A stretch of DNA of 64,000 bases from Synchiropus splendidus. Taxonomy: Eukaryota > Chordata > Actinopteri > Syngnathiformes > Callionymidae. How positions within the stretch are numbered: position 1 is the stretch's first letter; each line of letters starts with the position of its first letter. The notes below the pieces were generated by a model that saw nothing but the letters and a program-made list of their open reading frames with translations, did not search any database and was not told the origin of the DNA. Below, piece after piece: positions 1 through 9,212 of this stretch. Position numbers and translations under genes: made by a program. Location: contig NW_026527056.1 of the NCBI RefSeq assembly GCF_027744825.2, positions 620,001 through 684,000 on the forward strand, given 5' to 3'.

Positions 1-188
1 GTCTTTCTAGTAGGTGCACATCAAATCTAAGCTCTCTGAAGTGTTTTTCCAAAGTTATCAACACTTTTATGTTTGGCGTTCCGAAACCCACCTTATCTCA
101 GGCTGAAAAGCGTTTTTGTGCATTGTGCCATAACTTTTCAGGAAAGCTTCAGAACATGAAATTTTAACCTCCCACTATAGCAGAAAGG
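1..188. repeat. First unit, hybrid A with C50
   Basis: It has G14, G31 and C34 like type A but C50 like B, D and E, and A143. It precedes the 12-mer HOR and does not match the unit before the second HOR copy, so it is probably the end of a different HOR whose remainder lies left of the window. Confidence 0.7.
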
Positions 189-196
189 GTCTTTCT
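182..196. repeat. Short dyad spanning each unit junction (first copy)
   Basis: AGAAAG (182-187) and CTTTCT (191-196) are perfect reverse complements around the 3-base centre GGT. The dyad recurs every 188 bp and is rarely disrupted, for example by changes near 564, 8461, 12594, 20114 and 63543. Short dyads are a reported feature of some centromeric satellites. Whether this one forms a hairpin or binds a protein is unknown. Confidence 0.85.
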
Positions 197-2444
197 AGTA
201 GGTGCACATCAAATCTAAGCTCTCTGAAGTGTTTTTCGAAAGTTATCAACACTTTAATGTTTGGCGTTCCGAAACCCACCTTATCTCAGGCTGAAAAGCG
301 TTTTTGCGCATTGTGCCATAACTTTTCAGGGAAGCTTCAGAACATGAAATTTTAACCTCCCACTATAGCAGAAAGGGTCTTTCTAGTAGTTGCACATCAA
401 ATCTAAACTGTCTGAAGTGTTTTTCCAAAGTTATCAATACTTTTATGTTTGGCGTTCCGAAACCCACCTTATCTCAGGCTGAAAAGCGTTTTTACGCATT
501 GTGCCATAACTTTTCAGGGAAGCTTCAGAATATGAAATTTTAACCTCCCACTATAGCAGAAAGAGTCTTTCTAGTAGGTGCACATCAAATCTAAGCTGTC
601 TGAAGTGTTTTTCGAAAGTTATCAACACTTTTATGTTTGGCGTTCCGAAACCCACCTTATCTCAGGCTGAAAAGCGTTTTTGTGCATTGTGCCATAACTT
701 TTCAGGGAAGCTTCAGAACATGAAATTTTAACCTCCCACTATAGCAGAAAGGGTCTTTCTAGTAGTTGCACATCAAATCTAAGCTGTCTGAAGTGTTTTT
801 CCAAAGTTATCAACACTTTTATGTTTGGCGTTCCGAAACCCACCTTATCTCAGGCTGAAAAGCGTTTTTACGCATTGTGCCATAACTTTTCAGGGAAGCT
901 TCAGAACATGAAATTTTAACCTCCCACTATAGCAGAAAGGGTCTTTCTAGTAGGTGCACATCAAATCTAAGCTCTCTGAAGTGTTTTTCGAAAGTTATCA
1001 ACACTTTTATGTTTGGCGTTCCGAAACCCACCTTATCTCAGGCTGAAAAGCGTTTTTGTGCATTGTGCCATAACTTTTCAGGAAAGCTTCAGAACATGAA
1101 ATTTTAACCTCCCACTATAGCAGAAAGGGTCTTTCTAGTAGTTGCACATCAAATCTAAACTGTCTGAAGTGTTTTTCCAAAGTTATTAACACTTTTATGT
1201 TTGGCGTTCCGAAACCCACCTTATCTCAGGCTGAAAAGCGTTTTTGTGCATTGTGCCATAACTTTTCAGGGAAGCTTCAGAACATGAAATTTTAACCTCC
1301 CACTATAGCAGAAAGGGTCTTTCTAGTAGTTGCACATCAAATCTAAACTGTCTGAAGTGTTTTTCCAAAGTTATTAACACTTTTATGTTTGGCGTTCCGA
1401 AACCCACCTTATCTCAGGCTGAAAAGCGTTTTTGTGCATTGTGCCATAACTTTTCAGGGAAGCTTCAGAACATGAAATTTTAACCTCCCACTATAGCAGA
1501 AAGGGTCTTTCTAGTAGTTGCACATCAAATCTAAACTGTCTGAAGTGTTTTTCCAAAGTTATCAACACTTTTATGTTTGGCGTTCCGAAACCCACCTTAT
1601 CTCAGGCTGAAAAGCGTTTTTACGCATTGTGCCATAACTTTTCAGGGAAGCTTCAGAACATTAAATTTTAACCTCCCACTATAGCAGAAAGGGTCTTTCT
1701 AGTAGGTGCACATCAAATCTAAGCTGTCTGAAGTGTTTTTCGAAAGTTATCAACACTTTTATGTTTGGCGTTCCGAAACCCACCTTATCTCAGGCTGAAA
1801 AGCGTTTTTGTGCATTGTGCCATAACTTTTCAGGGAAGCTTCAGAACATGAAATTTTAACCTCCCACTATTGCAGAAAGGGTCTTTCTAGTAGCTGCACA
1901 TCAAATCTAAACTGTCTGAAGTGTTTTTCCAAAGTTATTAACACTTTTATGTTTGGCGATCCGAAACCCACCTTATCTCAGGCTGAAAAGCGTTTTTGTG
2001 CATTGTGCCATAACTTTTCAGGGAAGCTTCAGAACATGAAATTTTAACCTCCCACTATGACAGAAAGGGTCTTTCTAGTAGTTGCACATCAAATCTAAAC
2101 TGTCTGAAGTGTTTTTCCAAAGTTATTAACACTTTTATGTTTGGCGTTCCGAAACCCACCTTATCTCAGGCTGAAAAGCGTTTTTGTGCATTGTGCCATA
2201 ACTTTTCAGGGAAGCTTCAGAACATGAAATTTTAACCTCCCACTATAGCAGAAAGGGTCTTTCTAGTAGTTGCACATCAAATCTAAACTGTCTGAAGTGT
2301 TTTTCGAAAGTTATCAACACTTTTATGTTTGGCGTTCCGAAACCCACCTTATCTCAGGCTGAAAAGCGTTTTTACGCATTGTGCCATAACTTTTCAGGGA
2401 AGCTTCAGAACATGAAATTTTAACCTCCCACTATAGCAGAAAGG
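189..2444. repeat. 12-unit higher-order repeat, copy 1
   Basis: The twelve units have order A-B-F-B-A-D-D-B-F-D-D-B with variants. The first has a rare CACTTTAATG and a GCG at 118-120. The second has TCAATAC and AATATG. The ninth ends CTATTGCAG. The tenth has TAGCTGCAC and GGCGATCC and ends CTATGACAG. These rare markers reappear in the same order in the next block, which shows true HOR copies rather than chance order. Confidence 0.88.
331..338. repeat. GAAGCTTC palindrome with HindIII site (example copy)
   Basis: Units with G143 contain the perfect 8-bp palindrome GAAGCTTC; units with A143 keep only the central AAGCTT. Nearly every unit therefore has one HindIII site, and digestion should give a 188-bp ladder. 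I see losses near 3719, 15565, 28347, 29099, 49591, 49967, 53349, 55231 and 60871; the site is kept at 10106 and 57301 despite neighbouring changes. Confidence 0.88.
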
Positions 2445-4512
2445 GTCTTTCTAGTAGGTGCACATCAAATCTAAGCTCTCTGAAGTGTTTTTCGAAAGTT
2501 ATCAACACTTTAATGTTTGGCGTTCCGAAACCCACCTTATCTCAGGCTGAAAAGCGTTTTTGCGCATTGTGCCATAACTTTTCAGGGAAGCTTCAGAACA
2601 TGAAATTTTAACCTCCCACTATAGCAGAAAGGGTCTTTCTAGTAGTTGCACATCAAATCTAAACTGTCTGAAGTGTTTTTCCAAAGTTATCAATACTTTT
2701 ATGTTTGGCGTTCCGAAACCCACCTTATCTCAGGCTGAAAAGCGTTTTTACGCATTGTGCCATAACTTTTCAGGGAAGCTTCAGAATATGAAATTTTAAC
2801 CTCCCACTATAGCAGAAAGAGTCTTTCTAGTAGGTGCACATCAAATCTAAGCTGTCTGAAGTGTTTTTCGAAAGTTATCAACACTTTTATGTTTGGCGTT
2901 CAGAAACCCACCTTATCTCAGGCTGAAAAGCGTTTTTGTGCATTGTGCCATAACTTTTCAGGGAAGCTTCAGAACATGAAATTTTAACCTCCCACTATAG
3001 CAGAAAGGGTCTTTCTAGTAGTTGCACATCAAATCTAAGCTGTCTGAAGTGTTTTACCAAAGTTATCAACACTTTTATGTTTGGCGTTCCGAAACCCACC
3101 TTATCTCAGGCTGAAAAGCGTTTTTACGCATTGTGCCATAACTTTTCAGGGAAGCTTCAGAACATGAAATTTTAACCTCCCACTATAGCAGAAAGGGTCT
3201 TTCTAGTAGGTGCACATCAAATCTAAGCTCTCTGAAGTGTTTTTCGAAAGTTATCAACACTTTTATGTTTGGCGTTCCGAAACCCACCTTATCTCAGGCT
3301 GAAAAGCGTTTTTGTGCATTGTGCCATAACTTTTCAGGAAAGCTTCAGAACATGAAATTTTAACCTCCCACTATAGCAGAAAGGGTCTTTCTAGTAGTTG
3401 CACATCAAATCTAAACTGTCTGAAGTGTTTTTCCAAAGTTATTAACACTTTTATGTTTGGCGTTCCGAAACCCACCTTATCTCAGGCTGAAAAGCGTTTT
3501 TGTGCATTGTGCCATAACTTTTCAGGGAAGCTTCAGAACATGAAATTTTAACCTCCCACTATAGCAGAAAGGGTCTTTCTAGTAGTTGCACATCAAATCT
3601 AAACTGTCTGAAGTGTTTTTCCAAAGTTATTAACACTTTTATGTTTGGCGTTCCGAAACCCACCTTATCTCAGGCTGAAAAGCGTTTTTGTGCATTGTGC
3701 CATAACTTTTCAGGGAAGGTTCAGAACATGAAATTTTAACCTCCCACTATAGCAGAAAGGGTCTTTCTAGTAGGTGCACATCAAATCTAAGCTGTCTGAA
3801 GTGTTTTTCGAAAGTTATCAACACTTTTATGTTTGGCGTTCCGAAACCCACCTTATCTCAGGCTGAAAAGCGTTTTTGTGCATTGTGCCATAACTTTTCA
3901 GGGAAGCTTCAGAACATGAAATTTTAACCTCCCACTATTGCAGAAAGGGTCTTTCTAGTAGCTGCACATCAAATCTAAACTGTCTGAAGTGTTTTTCCAA
4001 AGTTATTAACACTTTTATGTTTGGCGATCCGAAACCCACCTTATCTCAGGCTGAAAAGCGTTTTTGTGCATTGTGCCATAACTTTTCAGGGAAGCTTCAG
4101 AACATGAAATTTTAACCTCCCACTATGACAGAAAGGGTCTTTCTAGTAGTTGCACATCAAATCTAAACTGTCTGAAGTGTTTTTCCAAAGTTATTAACAC
4201 TTTTTTGTTTGGCGTTCCGAAACCCACCTTATCTCAGGCTGAAAAGCGTTTTTGTGCATTGTGCCATAACTTTTCAGGGAAGCTTCAGATCATGAAATTT
4301 TAACCTCCCACTATAGCAGAAAGGGTCTTTCTAGTAGTTGCACATCAAATCTAAACTGTCTGAAGTGTTTTTCGAAAGTTATCAACACGTTTATGTTTGG
4401 CGTTCCGAAACCCACCTTATCTCAGGCTGAAAAGCGTTTTTACGCATTGTGCCATAACTTTTCAGGGAAGCTTCAGAACATGAAATTTTAACCTCCCACT
4501 ATAGCAGAAAGG
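2445..4512. repeat. 11-unit higher-order repeat, copy 2
   Basis: It carries the same ordered rare markers as the block at 189 (CACTTTAATG, GCG, TCAATAC, AATATG, CTATTGCAG, TAGCTGCAC, GGCGATCC, CTATGACAG). It lacks the eighth unit of copy 1 (the B unit at 1505-1692, which carries CATTAAATTT). About half a dozen private changes separate the copies, for example near 2902, 3056, 3719, 4205, 4290 and 4389, so divergence is a few per thousand. Confidence 0.87.
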
Positions 4513-5828
4513 GTCTTTCTAGTAGGTGCACATCAAATCTAAGCTGTCTGAAGTGTTTTTCGAAAGTTATCAACACTTTTATGTTTGGCGTTCCGAAACC
4601 CACCTTATCTCAGGCTGAAAAGCGTTTTTGTGCATTGTGCCATAACTTTTCAGGGAAGCTTCAGAACATGAAATTTTAACCTCCCACTATAGCAGAAAGG
4701 GTCTTTCTAGTAGTTGCACATCAAATCTAAGCTGTCTGAAGTGTTTTTCAAAAGTTATCAACACTTTTATGTTTGGCGTTCCGAAACCCACCTTATCTCA
4801 GGCTGAAAAGCGTTTTTGTGCATTGTGCCATAACTTTTCAGGAAAGCTTCAGAATATGAAATTTTAACCTCCCACTATAGCAGAAAGGGTCTTTCTAGTA
4901 GTTGCACATCAAATCTAAACTGTCTGAAGTGTTTTTCCAAAGTTATTAACACTTTTATGTTTGGCGTTCCGAAACCCACCTTATCTCAGGCTGAAAAGCG
5001 TTTTTACGCATTGTGGCATAACTTTTCAGGGAAGCTTCAGAACATGAAATTTTAACCTCCCACTATAGCAGAAAGGGTCTTTCTAGTAGGTGCACATCAA
5101 ATCTAAGCTGTCTGAACTGTTTTTCGAAAGTTATCAACACTTTTATGTTTGGCGTTCCGAAACCCACCTTATCTCAGGCTGAAAAGCGTTTTTGTGCATT
5201 GTGCCATAACTTTTCAGGGAAGCTTCAGAACATGAAATTTTAACCTCCCACTATAGCAGAAAGGGTCTTTCTAGTAGTTGCACATCAAATCTAAGCTGTC
5301 TGAAGTGTTTTTCAAAAGTTATCAACACTTTTATGTTTGGCGTTCCGAAACCCACCTTATCTCAGGCTGAAAAGCGTTTTTGTGCATTGTGCCATAACTT
5401 TTCAGGAAAGCTTCAGAACATGAAATTTTAACCTCCCACTATAGCAGAAAGGGTCTTTCTAGTAGTTGCACATCAAATCTAAACTGTCTGAAGTGTTTTT
5501 CCAAAGTTATCAACACTTTTATGTTTGGCGTTCCGAAACCCACCTTATCTCAGGCTGAAAAGCGTTTTTACGCATTGTGCCATAACCTTTCAGGGAAGCT
5601 TCAGAACATGAAATTTTAACCTCCCACTATAGCAGAAAGGGTCTTTCTAGTAGGTGCACATCAAATCTAAGCTCTCTGAAGTGTTTTTCGAAAGTTATCA
5701 ACACTTTTATGTTTGGCGTTCCGAAACCCACCTTATCTCAGGCTGAAAAGCGTTTTTGTGCATTTTGCCATAACTTTTCAGGGAAGCTTCAGAACATGAA
5801 ATTTTAACCTCCCACTATAGCAGAAAGG

Positions 5829-6016
5829 GTCTTTCTAGTAGTTGCACATCAAATCTAAGCTGTCTGAAGTGTTTTTCAAAAGTTATCAACACTTTTATGT
5901 TTGGCGTTCCGAAACCCACCTTATCTCAGGCTGAAAAGCGTTTTTGTGCATTGTGCCATAACTTTTCAGGAAAGCTTCAGAACATGAAATTTTAACCTCC
6001 CACTATAGCAGAAAGG
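5829..6016. repeat. Reference unit, type C
   Basis: A clean example of type C: T14, G31, G34, A50 (TTTTTCAAAAG), C59, GT at 118-119 and A143 (CAGGAAAGC). A50 lengthens the A-run and extends the internal inverted repeat to 9 bp. A50 could come from G50 by deamination of a CpG on the opposite strand (inference). C commonly alternates with E and commonly precedes B. Confidence 0.9.
5878..5966. repeat. Separated inverted repeat within the unit (type C example)
   Basis: AAAAGTTAT (5878-5886) and ATAACTTTT (5958-5966) are perfect 9-base reverse complements separated by 71 bases. In types with C50 or G50 the arms are 8 bases. The pair is present in most units. It could let single-stranded satellite RNA or DNA fold into a roughly 90-nt stem-loop, which is inference only. 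Confidence 0.75.
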
Positions 6017-6204
6017 GTCTTTCTAGTAGTTGCACATCAAATCTAAACTGTCTGAAGTGTTTTTCCAAAGTTATCAACACTTTTATGTTTGGCGTTCCGA
6101 AACCCACCTTATCTCAGGCTGAAAAGCGTTTTTACGCATTGTGCCATAACTTTTCAGGGAAGCTTCAGAACATGAAATTTTAACCTCCCACTATAGCAGA
6201 AAGG
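6017..6204. repeat. Reference unit, type B
   Basis: A clean example of type B: T14, A31, G34, C50, C59, AC at 118-119 (reading TTTTTACGCATTG) and G143. The AC pair is the hallmark, because nearly all other types have GT there. B almost always directly precedes an A or F unit, which makes it a useful HOR anchor. Confidence 0.9.
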
Positions 6205-6392
6205 GTCTTTCTAGTAGGTGCACATCAAATCTAAGCTCTCTGAAGTGTTTTTCGAAAGTTATCAACACTTTTATGTTTGGCGTTCCGAAACCCACCTTAT
6301 CTCAGGCTGAAAAGCGTTTTTGTGCATTGTGCCATAACTTTTCAGGGAAGCTTCAGAACATGAAATTTTAACCTCCCACTATAGCAGAAAGG
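6205..6392. repeat. Reference unit, type A
   Basis: A clean example of type A: G14, G31, C34, G50, C59, GT at 118-119 and G143. G14 creates a GTGCAC hexamer (ApaLI site) and G50 creates TTCGAA (BstBI site), so type A can be told from B-E by restriction. Some A units carry A143, and those between about 9 and 44 kb often carry G171 (CCTGCCAC). Type A normally follows type B and precedes D or C. Confidence 0.9.
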
Positions 6393-7332
6393 GTCTTTCT
6401 AGTATTTGCACATCAAATCCAAACTGTCTGAAGTGTTTTTCCAAAGTTATTAACACTTTTATGTTTGGCGTTCCGAAACCCACCTTATCTCAGGCTGAAA
6501 AGCGTTTTTGTGCATTGTGCCATAAGTTTTCAGGGAAGCTTCAGAACATTAAATTTTAACCTCCCACTATAGCAGAAAGGGTCTTTCTAGTAGTTGCACA
6601 TCAAATCTAAACTGTCTGAAGTGTTTTTCCAAAGTTATCAACACTTTTATGTTTGGCGTTCCGAAACCCACCTTATCTCAGGCTGAAAAGCGTTTTTGTG
6701 CATTGTGCCATAACTTTTCAGGGAAGCTTCAGAACATGAAATTTTAACCTCCCACTATAGCAGAAAGGGTCTTTCTAATAGTTGCACATCAAATCTAAGC
6801 TGTCTGAAGTGTTTTTCAAAAGATATCAACACTTTTATGTTTGGCGTTCCGAAACCCACCTTATCTCGGGCTGAAAAGCGTTTTTGTGCATTGTGCCATA
6901 ACTTTTCAGGAAAGCTTCAGAACATGAAATTTTAACCTCCCACTATAGCAGAAAGGGTCTTTCTAGTAGTTGCACATCAAATCTAAACTGTCTGAAGTGT
7001 TTTTCCAAAGTTATCAACACTTTTATGTTTGGCGTTCCGAAACCCACCTTATCTCATGCTGAAAAGCGTTTTTACGCATTGTGCCATAACTTTTCAGGGA
7101 AGCTTCAGAACATGAAATTTTAACCACCCACTATAGCAGAAAGGGTCTTTCTAGTAGGTGCACATCAAATCTAAGCTCTCTGAAGTGTTTTTCGAAAGTT
7201 ATCAACACTTTTATGTTTGGCGTTCCGAAACCCACCTTATCTCAGGCTGAAAAGCGTTTTTGTGCATTGTGCCATAACTTTTCAGGAAAGCTTCAGAACA
7301 TGAAATTTTAACCTCCCACTATAGCAGAAAGG

Positions 7333-7520
7333 GTCTTTCTAGTAGTTGCACATCAAATCTAAACTGTCTGAAGTGTTTTTCCAAAGTTATTAACACTTTT
7401 ATGTTTGGCGTTCCGAAACCCACCTTATCTCAGGCTGAAAAGCGTTTTTGTGCATTGTGCCATAACTTTTCAGGGAAGCTTCAGAACATGAAATTTTAAC
7501 CTCCCACTATAGCAGAAAGG
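7333..7520. repeat. Reference unit, type D
   Basis: A clean example of type D: T14, A31, G34, C50, T59 (AGTTATTAAC), GT at 118-119 and G143. It differs from type E essentially only by T59. D typically follows A. Runs of D occur at 1129-1504 (two) and 10717-11280 (three). Confidence 0.88.
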
Positions 7521-7708
7521 GTCTTTCTAGTAGTTGCACATCAAATCTAAACTGTCTGAAGTGTTTTTCAAAAGTTATCAACACTTTTATGTTTGGCGTT
7601 CCGAAACCCACCTTATCTCAGGCTGAAAAGCGTTTTTACGCATTGTGCCATAACTTTTCAGGGAAGCTTCAGAACATGAAATTTTAACCTCCCACTATAG
7701 CAGAAAGG

Positions 7709-7896
7709 GTCTTTCTAGTAGGTGCACATCAAATCTAAGCTGTCTGAAGTGTTTTTCGAAAGTTATCAACACTTTTATGTTTGGCGTTCCGAAACCCACC
7801 TTATCTCAGGCTGAAAAGCGTTTTTGTGCATTGTGCCATAACTTTTCAGGGAAGCTTCAGAACATGAAATTTTAACCTCCCACTATAGCAGAAAGG
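7709..7896. repeat. Reference unit, type F
   Basis: A clean example of type F: G14, G31, G34, G50, C59, GT and G143. It is type A with G34. It also carries the GTGCAC and TTCGAA sites. A derivative with G69 (TTTTGTGTTT), usually with T59, is called F' here and marks particular octamers. Confidence 0.88.
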
Positions 7897-8084
7897 GTCT
7901 TTCTAGTAGTTGCACATCAAATCTAAACTGTCTGAAGTGTTTTTCCAAAGTTATCAACACTTTTATGTTTGGCGTTCCGAAACCCACCTTATCTCAGGCT
8001 GAAAAGCGTTTTTGTGCATTGTGCCATAACTTTTCAGGGAAGCTTCAGAACATGAAATTTTAACCTCCCACTATAGCAGAAAGG
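7897..8084. repeat. Reference unit, type E
   Basis: A clean example of type E: T14, A31, G34, C50, C59, GT at 118-119 and G143. It equals D with C59, and equals B with GT in place of AC, so it could be intermediate between them or a product of exchange. It alternates with C over many stretches. Copies with A143 become common to the right of about 41 kb. Confidence 0.88.
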
Positions 8085-9212
8085 GTCTTTCTAGTAGTTG
8101 CACATCAAATCTAAGCTGTCTGAAGTGTTTTTCAAAAGTTATCAACACTTTTATGTTTGGCGTTCCGAAACCCACCTTATCTCAGGCTGAAAAGCGTTTT
8201 TGTGCATTGTGCCATAACTTTTCAGGAAAGCTTCAGAACATGAAATTTTAACCTCCCACTATAGCAGAAAGGGTCTTTCTAGTAGTTGCACATCAAATCT
8301 AAACTGTCTGAAGTGTTTTTCCAAAGTTATCAACACTTTTATGTTTGGCGTTCCGAAACCCACCTTATCTCAGGCTGAAAAGCGTTTTTGTGCATTGTGC
8401 CATAACTTTTCAGGGAAGCTTCAGAACATGAAATTTTAACCTCCCACTATAGCAGAAAGGGTTTTTCTAGTAGTTGCACATCAAATCTAAGCTGTCTGAA
8501 GTGTTTTTCAAAAGTTATCAACACTTTTATGTTTGGCGTTCCGAAACCCACCTTATCTCAGGCTGAAAAGCGTTTTTGTGCATTGTCCCATAACTTTTCA
8601 GGAAAGCTTCAGAACATGAAATTTTAACCTCCCACTATAGCAGAAAGGGTCTTTCTAGTAGTTGCACATCAAATCTAAACTGTCTGAAGTGTTTTTCCAA
8701 AGTTATCAACACTTTTATGTTTGGCTTTCCGAAACCCACCTTATCTCAGGCTGAAAAGCGTTTTTACGCATTGTGCCATAACTTTTCAGGGAAGCTTCAG
8801 AACATGAAATTTTAACCTCCCACTATAGCAGAAAGGGTCTTTCTAGTAGGTGCACATCAAATCTAAGCTCTCTGAAGTGTTTTTCGAAAGTTATCAACAC
8901 TTTTATGTTTGGCGTTCCGAAACCCACCTTATCTCAGGCTGAAAAGTGTTTTTGTGCATTGTGCCATAACTTTTCAGGGAAGCTTCAGAACATGAAATTT
9001 TAACCTGCCACTATAGCAGAAAGGGTCTTTCTAGTAGTTGCACATCAAATCTAAACTGTCTGAAGTGTTTTTCCAAAGTTATTAACACTTTTATGTTTGG
9101 CGTTCCAAAACCCACCTTATCTCAGGCTGAAAAGCGTTTTTGTGCATTGTGCCATAACTTTTCAGGGAAGCTTCAGAACATGAAATTTTAACCTCCCACT
9201 ATAGCAGAAAGG
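7897..9212. repeat. 7-unit HOR E-C-E-C-B-A-D, copy 1
   Basis: Rare markers in order: GTTTTTCTAG at 8461, GGCTTTCC in the B unit, CCTGCCAC ending the A unit and GTTCCAAAAC in the D unit. The same series returns 3384 bp (18 units) to the right. The copies differ by a few private changes, such as AAAAGTGTTT near 8946 and CATTGTCCC near 8587 here. Confidence 0.86.

Larger units (their letters stand above)
4513..6204. repeat. Trimer HOR (F/A-C-B) x3
   Basis: Three 564-bp blocks follow one another: F-C-B, F-C-B and A-C-B. The middle unit is type C throughout and the last is type B. In the first block B has T59, and in the third the leading unit has C34 (type A). This is where type C first appears in the window. 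Confidence 0.8.
6205..7896. repeat. Mixed units A-D-E-C-B-A-D-B-F
   Basis: Nine units include one full E-C-B-A-D permutation of the core pentamer. The unit at 6393 has TATTTGCAC, a changed ATCCAAAC and CATTAAATTT. The unit at 6769 has CTAATAG and AGATATC. The unit at 7521 is a B variant with A50. Nothing besides satellite is present. Confidence 0.85.

Noticed and set aside
65..75. Yeast-type replication origin consensus
   Set aside because: TTTTATGTTTG matches the 11-bp ARS core at 10 of 11 positions, but this core is specific to budding yeasts, a one-mismatch match is expected by chance in A+T-rich DNA, and nothing else suggests yeast.
49..90. CENP-B box
   Set aside because: I compared both TTCG-containing segments (near 50 in G50 units, and the reverse strand of TTCCGAAA near 79-86) with the NTTCGNNNNANNCGGGN core. 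Neither has the required A and CGGG at the right spacing.
174..181. Phage-type promoter end CACTATAG
   Set aside because: Only the last part of a T7-like promoter is matched; the upstream recognition bases are absent. Coincidence.
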